Origin: Leptolinea sp. UBA5203
GTDB lineage: Bacteria; Chloroflexota; Anaerolineae; Anaerolineales; Anaerolineaceae
DNA: 9,387 nt
Reading direction: 5' to 3'
NCBI GenBank assembly: GCA_002412765.1
Contig: DHVR01000026.1
Span: 1 to 9,387 of the forward strand
The notes under the pieces: generated by a model
Database searches by the model: none
Told to the model about the DNA's origin: nothing
Seen by the model: only the letters and a program-made list of their open reading frames with translations
Program-made: the position numbers and the translations under genes
Part shown: positions 1 through 5,447 of the stretch, piece by piece
Layout of the letters: each line of letters begins with the position of its first letter
Numbering within the stretch: the first letter of the stretch is position 1

Positions 1-653
1 AGATCGAAACTTTCTGTCACGTCATCTTTAGAAGAACGCTCAGGTACCAGACGTTTTCCAATAAACATCATATACAACAATCCTACAATCAGTACTGGCA
101 GGCCTACAGGAGTCAATTCAAACATACCAATGGGTTCAAGACCAAATTGTGTAATCAAGCCACTGATCACAACGTTGGTGGATGTTGCTACCAATGTCAC
201 AGAACTTGACAAAATTGCAGCAAAAGCCATGGGCATTAAGAGGCGTGATGCACTAAATTTTGCCCTTTGACTTAATCCTAAAATCACAGGCAAGAAAAAA
301 GCTGCAGCAGCTGTATTGTTAATGAATGTGCTCATAATTGCCACCGCAATCATTGTGGCTGGTAGTAAGCTGCCTGGATGATTGGCAGTATATTGCAACA
401 AAGTACGTCCAACCACTTCAACAACCCCGGTGCGTATCAATGCTGCCGTCATGATTAAGAGTCCCATTAACAAAATAAAAGTATCACTCCCAAATCCAGA
501 AAAAGCCTGATCAAGCGGAACCAATCCAAAAACGATTAATGCAACCAGAACGCCTAACGCTGTCACGTCCGGTGGAATCCATTCAAACGAGAAAAACAGC
601 AATGCGACAACCAGAATAATCAATAACAGGATGATTGATATTGTCATTTTCAT
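1..653 (-). CDS. SLC13/DASS-type anion permease, N-terminal part (cut by window edge)
   Basis: This reading frame has no stop and runs off the left edge, leaving 217 codons of a strongly hydrophobic protein. It is built of alternating hydrophobic segments, with STFINNT at residues 108-114 and VATSTN at 155-160. Such SNT/NNT-type signatures in re-entrant loops bind Na+ and the carboxylate or sulfate substrate in the SLC13/DASS (divalent anion:sodium symporter) family. The charged stretch after residue 199 (KRLVPERSSKDD) resembles the cytoplasmic loop that often precedes RCK/TrkA-C domains in bacterial members, but that part lies outside the window. Two start codons compete: ATG at 653 and ATG at 647. 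The AGGAG at 661-657 lies only 3 bases from the first and 9 from the second, so 647 is the better-spaced start. It follows the methyltransferase after about 26 bases and is probably co-transcribed. The substrate cannot be told from the sequence. Confidence 0.85.
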   Translation of the reverse strand, partial: MKMTISIILLLIILVVALLFFSFEWIPPDVTALGVLVALIVFGLVPLDQAFSGFGSDTFILLMGLLIMTAALIRTGVVEVVGRTLLQYTANHPGSLLPATMIAVAIMSTFINNTAAAAFFLPVILGLSQRAKFSASRLLMPMAFAAILSSSVTLVATSTNVVISGLITQFGLEPIGMFELTPVGLPVLIVGLLYMMFIGKRLVPERSSKDDVTESFD

Positions 654-679
654 TCACTCCTGGTTTTTATTATACAAAA

Positions 680-1384
680 TTATCCCAACTGGTCATCCGA
701 ACGATTAATATACTTTGTAGATGCTTGATTTATGGCTAAGACAAGTTCAGCTTTCAAACCCATCATAGAAAGATCAATAACGGAATGAGCATAAAAACCG
801 GTTGTTTTTAAAGAATGCTGCATAAAAATCGGACGGCAATCAAAGAACAGAGGAAGCTTTCTGTGAAGCCATTCGTAGAGTCCAGTCATGAAATTGGGCT
901 GCACTCTGGATAACCCCACAATACTGATTCTTCCGCCAGTTCGCAGGCATCTTTTGCATTCCGCCAGCACCAGCGGAATCTCGGGGGAATCAAACAGCTC
1001 CAATGTGAAACTGATTAAAATCCCGTCAAAATAGCCAGCAGAAATTGGCAACTGCATCCCGTCGCCACAAAGCAATGTAACCTGATCATGTAAATTCGTT
1101 TTTCTCACCCTGGTCTGAGTGAATGCGAGCATACCATTCGAAATATCGATACCAAAAATCTTGCCTGATTGACCCACGATCTCTGCCATTTTCACAATAG
1201 CCTGGCTAGTGTCACACCCAATCTCGGGAATGCTCTCTCCGGTGCTGGGTGCTAATGGCTGAATGGCAGCCTTGCGGGGTTTCCGCTCAAAGTCGCCCGC
1301 CATGAGATCATACCAACGGCTCAGTTTGTTATAAGCAGATCTGGCTTGCTGTTTGGAGCGAGTTACGCGACTGATGTGTTGCAT
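680..1384 (-). CDS. class I SAM-dependent methyltransferase-like protein with eroded motif I
   Basis: This 234-residue protein has the Rossmann-type methyltransferase layout. An N-terminal helix (YNKLSRWYDLMAG, 18-30) precedes motif I at 52-63, motif II (IFGIDISNGML, 76-86), motif III (LLCGDGMQLPI, 104-114), motif IV (FDGILISFTLELF, 119-131) and the post-IV helix and strand LRTGGRISIVGL (147-158). It is closest in style to UbiE-like Methyltransf_11/25 proteins; the substrate is unknown. The oddity is motif I, which reads IPEIGCDTSQA where the family has hydrophobic-L-E-I-G-C-G-T-G. Both loop glycines are replaced (D58, S60) and a proline sits in the strand. Each change is one transition from the expected codon, so SAM binding may be lost. 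The start has only a weak ribosome site (GGACAG). A perfect palindrome lies between it and the upstream kinase gene. Confidence 0.8.
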   Translation of the reverse strand: MQHISRVTRSKQQARSAYNKLSRWYDLMAGDFERKPRKAAIQPLAPSTGESIPEIGCDTSQAIVKMAEIVGQSGKIFGIDISNGMLAFTQTRVRKTNLHDQVTLLCGDGMQLPISAGYFDGILISFTLELFDSPEIPLVLAECKRCLRTGGRISIVGLSRVQPNFMTGLYEWLHRKLPLFFDCRPIFMQHSLKTTGFYAHSVIDLSMMGLKAELVLAINQASTKYINRSDDQLG

Positions 1385-1444
1385 TTTCTGTCCAATTCAT
1401 AATTTGTCATCGTTATCCTGCCTACAAGACAAAAACGCCTTATT

Positions 1445-1464
1445 TCGTCCTGTTCACAGGACGA
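1445..1464. terminator. perfect inverted repeat, possible terminator after the kinase gene
   Basis: Arms TCGTCCTGT (1445-1453) and ACAGGACGA (1456-1464) match perfectly and would form an 8-bp stem with a TTCA loop. The repeat lies 20 bases beyond the stop of the minus-strand kinase gene and before the methyltransferase start. In that direction the hairpin is followed by AATAAGGC and then five T, so the U-tract is detached and a classical intrinsic terminator is not certain. An operator or an mRNA-end hairpin is equally possible. Confidence 0.4.
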
Positions 1465-1484
1465 TTTCGATATCCCCAGTGAAA

Positions 1485-2486
1485 TTAATCCAGGAATTTA
1501 CAGGTCGTTCGAAAATCATAATTAAATAATGGATGACCATTCTGAAAGGTCTTGAGCACCAGTTCATAAAAAGAGTGATATTGTGAACCAGGCACATTAG
1601 CCTGGTGCATAGCGACCAGGGTAATCAGATTCTGCAGCCGCATGCAGATGGGTAGTAGATTAAACCACTTGTCATCCAGATGATTTTCCTCTTCATAGCC
1701 ACGCATGAATGAGACAATAAATTTACACAGCCGGGTCTCCCAATCTGGTTCTTTGAACATGCTGGAATAAAGCGGCATGGCAACGGCAATGTCATTAATG
1801 AACCAGTTGTAAGCACAGTCGTCAAAATCAAAAAGGGTGATTTTCCCATTGTCGACATGAAAGTTGGTTGGGTTTACATCACCGTGGATGAGACCATAAT
1901 CATCCGGGCTTATTGGCAACTGACTGAATTGGCTTAGGATTTCCTCCAATTCATCTGCAGCCTGTAGTTGTTCGGGTGGCAGGTATTGGCGAGCGTTCTG
2001 TATCAGGTCGTCCTCATACCAGTGAGGTCGCCTTTGAGATAAATGAGCGGGATGGTAAACTTTGGCAACTCGATGCATGCTCCCGATGATACGTCCCATG
2101 CTGCGAAACAGGTCTGGATTCCACTCCGCCGGATCAGCGTTTTCGATCAATTGACCCGCTGCAAACTCAAATACAACGGCTGTAAAGTACGAGTTACCCA
2201 CCGGGAACGTCTCTGTCAGGCGTTGGTTCCTCGAGGAACAAGGACGGGCTACCGGTACAGTATGCTCTGCCAGAAAATTCACCCAGTCCAATTCAGCGAT
2301 GATCTGTTCCTCAGAGCGATGCGAACTATGGGTGATACGCAGGATTTTCCATTGGTCCTGGCTTTGAAATTGATAAACAAAGTTAGTAACATTGTCGAGT
2401 AATTCAATTTTATTGCTGGCTGACCATTGGGCAGCAGCGGTGCTGACCAGTTTGTCACTGAGGAGTGCAGTAATTTCATCCTTCAC
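1485..2486 (-). CDS. APH/choline-kinase-like phosphotransferase
   Basis: This 333-residue soluble protein belongs to the aminoglycoside phosphotransferase (APH) enzyme family. The N-lobe carries WKILRITHSSHRSEEQIIAE (46-65) and a typical hinge, VVFEFAAGQ (104-112). The C-lobe has the catalytic Brenner motif HGDVNPTN (H201, D203 as catalytic base, N208) and the metal-binding FDFDD (219-223). Proteins of this kind phosphorylate small hydroxylated substrates (homoserine, choline, sugars, aminoglycosides) with ATP; the substrate cannot be deduced here. The start is GTG at 2486, supported by GGAG about 7 bases upstream. The C-lobe motifs are intact, unlike those of the neighbours on either side, so the gene still looks functional. 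It follows the RHH regulator by 30 bases and probably shares its transcript. Nothing in the context suggests a resistance role. Confidence 0.88.
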   Translation of the reverse strand: MKDEITALLSDKLVSTAAAQWSASNKIELLDNVTNFVYQFQSQDQWKILRITHSSHRSEEQIIAELDWVNFLAEHTVPVARPCSSRNQRLTETFPVGNSYFTAVVFEFAAGQLIENADPAEWNPDLFRSMGRIIGSMHRVAKVYHPAHLSQRRPHWYEDDLIQNARQYLPPEQLQAADELEEILSQFSQLPISPDDYGLIHGDVNPTNFHVDNGKITLFDFDDCAYNWFINDIAVAMPLYSSMFKEPDWETRLCKFIVSFMRGYEEENHLDDKWFNLLPICMRLQNLITLVAMHQANVPGSQYHSFYELVLKTFQNGHPLFNYDFRTTCKFLD

Positions 2487-2516
2487 GGGTACTCTCCAAA
2501 TCTATAATGTGGCTCT

Positions 2517-2903
2517 TTATTTCATTCTATCAGCCAGAGCTGCTTTGACTTCAGGACTGGCATTAAAAATCCCGAGAACCTTGATTTCCTCAATCACTTC
2601 CAGTGCCAGTTCGGCGGGAATATCATCCTGTAAGTGCAGCACCCCGATGACAGAAATAGAGAGTCTTTTGCCTTTCTGCTTACGCTTCTCCAAATCGACA
2701 CGACTATAAGATAGGACACCGATCACAGAGGAATGCCGGGTCACGGATTGCTGAATCTCGAAGGTGTGTTTTTCCAGCTGAGAGCGGATGGCGGTGCGGA
2801 TGAAATCAGTACGATTGCTATAAAGACCTTCATTGACCAGCAAATCAACCTTACCCAGGTCGACTGCTGACATATTAATGGTAATTTTTTCGGTATCTGA
2901 CAT
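2517..2903 (-). CDS. ribbon-helix-helix (CopG-type) transcriptional regulator
   Basis: This 128-residue protein begins with a ribbon-helix-helix DNA-binding domain (residues 5-46). The strand KITINMS is followed by helix 1 (DLGKVDLLVNEG), the turn LYSNRTDFI and helix 2 (RTAIRSQLEKH). The RHH fold dimerises and inserts a beta ribbon in the major groove. The C-terminal part (55-128) contains two similar beta segments, SSVIGVLSYSR (58-68) and ISVIGVLHLQ (83-92), then a helix ending in SPEVKAALADR. It lacks the His/Cys metal pattern of NikR and is probably an oligomerisation or sensing domain. The start at 2903 has a very strong ribosome site (AAAGGAGG, 7 bases upstream). Its promoter appears to be the consensus one near 3346-3373, flanked by repeated GGATGG half-sites. 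Autoregulation through those sites is my inference. Confidence 0.87.
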   Translation of the reverse strand: MSDTEKITINMSAVDLGKVDLLVNEGLYSNRTDFIRTAIRSQLEKHTFEIQQSVTRHSSVIGVLSYSRVDLEKRKQKGKRLSISVIGVLHLQDDIPAELALEVIEEIKVLGIFNASPEVKAALADRMK

Positions 2904-2920
2904 AATTCCTCCTTTAGATG

Positions 2921-3294
2921 TTATTGGTTCAGATATTCAAGCACCTGGCTGATTTCCATTATTAAACCCGGCAACGGCTTACCGATGCCCTGACATCGGT
3001 AAGCCGCATGTACGATGTTATCAAATTGAGCGAGATGTTTATTTTCTTCCGTACGCATCAAACCAACACTCCCCTGAGCAATCATTTCTGAAAGTCCTCA
3101 TTCCAGACGCAACACATTTTCAAGTCGACGAATGGTAGATTTTTAAGCTGGTTGGTGGTTTCTTCCAATGGAATGGGGGGATCGTCAGGCTGGCGTTCGT
3201 AGCGGACAGTGTTGATAATTTTATTCAGGGCGAAATACTCATCATCACTGGTGGTTTGTAGATTTAGAAGCTCTATTTTATATTGGCTATTCAC
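2921..3294 (-). pseudogene. GNAT acetyltransferase remnant, frameshifted and truncated
   Basis: Two short frames join into one GNAT N-acetyltransferase. The first ends ...CCVWNEDFQK at a TGA (3084-3082). The second, in the next frame, continues with MIAQGSVGLMRTEENKHLAQ and the acetyl-CoA loop YRCQGIGK (R-x-x-G-x-G), then stops at 2921. Restoring one T to the TTT run complementary to 3091-3093 gives an unbroken NEDFSEMIAQGSVGL. The PDDPPIPLEE segment and the overall pattern match a GNAT group whose members, from memory, are roughly 300 residues or longer; here only about 125 codons remain. The most likely original start is GTG at 3294, with AGGA 6 bases upstream. An ATG at 3312 would lie inside the operator-like palindrome with no ribosome site. 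A 13-bp perfect inverted repeat covers the CoA-loop codons. The residual frames are probably translated but not functional. Confidence 0.8.
2975..3006. repeat. 13-bp perfect inverted repeat with 6-nt loop
   Basis: CGGCTTACCGATG (2975-2987) and CATCGGTAAGCCG (2994-3006) are exact reverse complements around the loop CCCTGA. The repeat sits inside the broken GNAT gene, exactly over the codons of its CoA-binding loop. No T-run follows on either strand, so it does not look like a terminator. Confidence 0.75.
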
Positions 3295-3307
3295 AATTTT
3301 CCTAAAT

Positions 3308-3325
3308 ACCATCCATATGGATGGT
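3308..3325. promoter_or_regulatory. operator-like 18-bp perfect palindrome O1
   Basis: ACCATCCATATGGATGGT is a perfect palindrome between the predicted transcription start (about 3339, minus strand) and the start of the GNAT remnant. A related site, O2, lies at 3381-3398. The half-sites CCATCC/GGATGG are 10 bp apart, centre to centre, as expected for a dimeric regulator. The nearby RHH protein is the best candidate to bind it. Confidence 0.6.
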
Positions 3326-3345
3326 TTTTTATAGGATATATCTTC

Positions 3346-3373
3346 ATTATAAACAGTTAAAAAATTTTGTCAA
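3346..3373 (-). promoter_or_regulatory. consensus sigma-70 promoter for the GNAT-RHH-kinase operon
   Basis: On the minus strand, TTGACA (3373-3368) and TATAAT (3351-3346) are both perfect consensus hexamers separated by 16 bp in A/T-rich DNA. Transcription would begin near 3339 and run through the GNAT remnant, the RHH regulator and the kinase. Such a strong core promoter normally needs a repressor, consistent with the flanking palindromes. Confidence 0.8.
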
Positions 3374-3380
3374 TAGAAAA

Positions 3381-3408
3381 AACATCTAATTGGATGGTAA
3401 ATGGATGG
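3381..3408. promoter_or_regulatory. operator-like site O2 with extra half-site
   Basis: AACATCTAATTGGATGGT (3381-3398) matches the O1 palindrome at 14 of 18 positions. It is followed by another GGATGG at 3403-3408, exactly 11 bp after the first. The cluster lies just upstream of the -35 hexamer. The O1-O2 centre distance is 73 bp, close to seven helical turns. Confidence 0.5.
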
Positions 3409-3421
3409 AAAAATAAAATAA

Positions 3422-3754
3422 TTACAAAGGTAAGTAAATTTTCAAGGTCTGTTTTGAAAAATCCTCTACACTGTGGCGTAAAGCCAATGGTTCCAGGACT
3501 TCAACTGCTCCCCCAAAACGCAACACCATTCAGCGAGCTTTCTCGAAGGATTCATATTCCAAAGTTATTTTCTGCCAGGGGTTGATGTCCTGCATGGCTG
3601 ACGTCCTTAAGGTGTCCGGTCGATGCGCCAGCAGAATTTTTGCTAAGGTTGCGATGACTTTTACGCGAGTCTGGATTGCCCTGAGATTGGTCTTTTGTTG
3701 GCTGCACCATTTTTTCTTGCTAGGAGCTTGCTCGCTTGTAACTATGTGAAGCAA
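3422..3754 (-). pseudogene. C-terminal remnant of a WYL-domain transcriptional regulator
   Basis: From about 3595 downward the frame reads PWQKITLEYESFEKAR, then TGA (3532-3530), then in the same frame MVLRFGGAVEVLEPLALRHS and on to a stop at 3422. Reading the TGA as TGG (Trp) gives the typical end of WYL/YafY-type HTH regulators: a helix, then W-V-L-x-F-G-x-x-V-E-V-L-E-P and a last helix ending in IY. WYL proteins sense nucleic acid or small ligands and control transcription. The codons from 3754 to about 3596 (from a TTG start) show nothing I recognise as HTH or WYL core, so the gene has lost its DNA-binding half and carries a nonsense mutation. It begins just past the hydrolase stop at 3764. 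The TGA could only be sense in a code with UGA=Trp, and other genes here end in TGA normally. Confidence 0.65.
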
Positions 3755-3763
3755 TCAGATAAT

Positions 3764-4417
3764 TTATTCCATCAAAAAATTTTGCATTCCGCGAATGACT
3801 TTATCCAATACCTCAAGTGAATGTAAAGAATCTTCCGGATATTCAAGGCTGTGATTGACTCCATCAATGATCATGAAATTATCCGCCTGTGGACTGATCA
3901 TATGGCTGATTGATCCCGGATCATAATACCGGTCGCTTGTGCCAATCACAAACAGGTTGCGAGGGCAGGTCTGGATCAGATCGCGTTTGGGCACCAGTTC
4001 GTTCAGGATTGGTGTCAGATACACACAGGTTTGGGGACGCAATGATAAATCTGCTTCTAGCAAATGAGGGATTGCCAAGGTACCCAGAGACTTACCAATC
4101 ACGGTCAGGTGTTTATAAGACCGTTGCTGCAGAGCAATTTGGGCAACGCTAATAACATCTTCCTTTAATTTTCCAAACCTCTCTGTCAAGGCGAAGGCTG
4201 CACTAACCGATCGGGTGCGGGTGTAATCATATTTGACCTGAACTACATCCGCCCCGGCTTCCAGCATGATCTGGGTTGCATAATACAACAAGGGCATATC
4301 ACAGGTGTAGTTCAACCCTGGCAGGATTAACGCGAGATGAGCGGTATCAGAATCCTGACGGAAGAATGTATTGGGCACCGAAGAACTTTGTGAAAGTGTA
4401 GTAATTTGAACCATCAT
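3764..4417 (-). CDS. small alpha/beta-hydrolase, serine hydrolase type
   Basis: This 217-residue soluble protein has the core of the alpha/beta-hydrolase fold. The oxyanion-side loop LILPGLNYT (30-38) is followed by the nucleophile elbow VIGKSLGT (106-113, Ser110), the acid strand LFVIGTSDRYYD (155-166, Asp162) and the catalytic His in IIDGVNHSLE (183-192, His189). There is no signal peptide or lid insertion. It resembles compact dienelactone-hydrolase-like or Tex30/KANL3-like serine hydrolases. The substrate is unknown, with an ester or thioester being likely. Two ATG codons are adjacent at the start, behind a weak GAGAA ribosome site. It lies about 110 bases downstream of the XRE-cupin gene on the same strand. 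The 65 bp that encode roughly residues 33-53 recur exactly at the right end of the window. Confidence 0.85.
   Translation of the reverse strand: MMVQITTLSQSSSVPNTFFRQDSDTAHLALILPGLNYTCDMPLLYYATQIMLEAGADVVQVKYDYTRTRSVSAAFALTERFGKLKEDVISVAQIALQQRSYKHLTVIGKSLGTLAIPHLLEADLSLRPQTCVYLTPILNELVPKRDLIQTCPRNLFVIGTSDRYYDPGSISHMISPQADNFMIIDGVNHSLEYPEDSLHSLEVLDKVIRGMQNFLME
4257..4321. repeat. 65-bp exact direct repeat, internal copy (within hydrolase gene)
   Basis: These 65 bases are identical, in the same orientation, to 9323-9387. They start GCTTCCAGCATGATC and end TTCAACCCTGG. The flanks are unrelated on the left (CGCCCCG here, CATCAAGGCA there). On the right the second copy meets the window end, so its full length is unknown. 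Confidence 0.95.
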
Positions 4418-4527
4418 CTTTTCTCATTATAATTCTGCCAATGAATGCTGATAGAAGATAAACCGGTCATTGGACCAATACCAAAAATATTACTATCGTC
4501 CCACACTCGAAAAATCAGAAAGATCCA

Positions 4528-5229
4528 TCATAAGGATAAATAATTATCTTGATGATGTGCGGACAAGATATTCGTTTCATCTTCACTTCGGGAAGCCATC
4601 ACGAGCAGATATTGGGAGGTCTCCTGATCCATGTTCTGCCATTGGTGTGATTTTGTCGCTATAAAGGCAAGACTATCCCCCTTCTCTAGCAGAAAATGAT
4701 CATTTTCAACGCTATAAAGTATTTTTCCCTGCAAACAATACACCAATTCATAGCCTAAATGAACAATTGGAATCCGCCCACTGGAGGAATTTGGGGGGAT
4801 GGATATGACCACAGCTTCCAACATATTTCCAGCCAGATCCGGGCATAAAAATTCAAGGGTGGCGTGCTGAAGTGGGGTGTTGGGTCTATTGTTGGCTTTT
4901 GAGAAAATGACATCTTGCTCATCTTTAGGATTTTCGAAGAATTTGGTTATCGAATAATGAAGGGCAGATGCAATTTGGTGCAGTGTATTTACGGACGGAG
5001 AGGTCTTTCCATTCTCAATCAGACTTAATGTGTTTACCGAGATACTACTTTTAGTAGCCAGTTCACGGATTGTTAGTCCGCGTCCAATTCGTAGTTCACG
5101 CACTCTATTTCCAAGTTCATTTTCATCGCCACTTTCCAGCGGATCATCATTTGGTAATAATACCTTGGGGTTAGAATCGGCGTCAAATTTTTGTAGTGAT
5201 TTTTCGATCCCTTTTACTAATTTACTCAT
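4528..5229 (-). CDS. XRE-family regulator with C-terminal cupin sensor domain
   Basis: From ATG at 5229 this is a 233-residue protein. The start is chosen because GGAAGGA lies 7 bases upstream; a longer frame to 5259 has no good ribosome site. Residues 39-98 form an XRE/Cro-type helix-turn-helix (LGNRVRELRIGRGLTIRELA, then NTLSLIENGKTSPSVNTL). Residues about 135-212 form a cupin barrel with H157, E161, G184-D185 and H195 in the usual ligand or metal positions (HLGYELVYCLQG, LEKGDSLAF, KSHQWQN). Such regulators bind a small metabolite in the cupin and control an adjacent transport or catabolic operon. It is divergent from the membrane protein/MBL operon. The shared intergenic region has three inverted repeats, one over each promoter and one between, so autoregulation and control of that operon are likely. 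The first 35 residues are polar and possibly disordered. Confidence 0.9.
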   Translation of the reverse strand: MSKLVKGIEKSLQKFDADSNPKVLLPNDDPLESGDENELGNRVRELRIGRGLTIRELATKSSISVNTLSLIENGKTSPSVNTLHQIASALHYSITKFFENPKDEQDVIFSKANNRPNTPLQHATLEFLCPDLAGNMLEAVVISIPPNSSSGRIPIVHLGYELVYCLQGKILYSVENDHFLLEKGDSLAFIATKSHQWQNMDQETSQYLLVMASRSEDETNILSAHHQDNYLSL

Positions 5230-5278
5230 ATGACATTCCTTCCCACAAACTTCTGCCAAGGGGAGTTCTAATTTATGT

Positions 5279-5312
5279 ATTATAACAGCTATTCTAGTTA
5301 TCTAAGTAACTA
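5279..5312 (-). promoter_or_regulatory. promoter of the XRE-cupin gene with overlapping inverted repeat
   Basis: On the minus strand an extended -10 (TGTTATAAT) has TATAAT at 5284-5279; the -35 region is weak. The inverted repeat TAGTTA-N6-TAACTA (5295-5312) covers that -35 region, which suggests autoregulation. Confidence 0.55.
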
Positions 5313-5327
5313 AAATCTTGTTTATTT

Positions 5328-5345
5328 ATTACTTAATTCAGTAAT
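5328..5345. promoter_or_regulatory. operator-like inverted repeat in the divergent region
   Basis: ATTACT (5328-5333), six bases, then AGTAAT (5340-5345): the same 6-6-6 layout as the repeat at 5295-5312, with centres 33 bp apart. It lies between the two divergent promoters. Confidence 0.45.
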
Positions 5346-5348
5346 TAT

Positions 5349-5364
5349 AACTAATTAATTGGTT
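5349..5364. promoter_or_regulatory. imperfect palindrome at the -35 of the membrane-protein operon
   Basis: AACTAATTAATTGGTT is palindromic except for one mismatched base pair and touches the -35 hexamer. The heptamer TAACTAA at 5348-5354 also occurs in the repeat near the XRE promoter (5307-5313), which suggests one protein binds both. Confidence 0.45.
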
Positions 5365-5390
5365 GTAAACGCATAATTAAGTGGTATAAT
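5363..5390 (+). promoter_or_regulatory. strong promoter of the membrane protein/MBL operon
   Basis: TTGTAA (-35, 5363-5368), a 16-bp spacer and a perfect TATAAT (-10, 5385-5390) preceded by TGG (extended -10). Predicted transcription begins near 5397, giving a leader of about 50 bases that ends in AAAGGAG 7 bases before the ATG at 5448. Confidence 0.8.
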
Positions 5391-5447
5391 GTATGCATAA
5401 TCTGGTACAACCCGCCAGAAACCCACAACACTTAAAGGAGAATATTT

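Noticed and set aside
671..680. TATAAT-like sequence just upstream of the permease gene (minus strand)
   Set aside because: No acceptable -35 at 16-18 bp, and it lies in a short gap where co-transcription with the methyltransferase is the simpler explanation.
2043..2402. 119-residue plus-strand ORF
   Set aside because: It lies wholly inside the APH-like kinase on the other strand, whose motifs are clear; no ribosome site and no recognisable domain.
1485..2486. Possible antibiotic-resistance kinase
   Set aside because: APH-fold proteins cover many metabolic kinases; no resistance-type context or mobile element is present, so a resistance label is unsupported.
3367..3585. 72-residue plus-strand ORF
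   Set aside because: Crosses the promoter/operator region and the antisense of the WYL remnant; no ribosome site or family pattern.
3602..3720. Alternative minus-strand frame starting MVQPTKDQSQG upstream of the WYL remnant
   Set aside because: It gives a polar 52-residue product with no ribosome site and no family pattern; more likely noise in decayed DNA.
4438..4473. Inverted repeat CCAATGA/TCATTGG upstream of the hydrolase gene
   Set aside because: Seven-base arms with a 22-base spacer are weak, and no promoter could be placed convincingly beside it.
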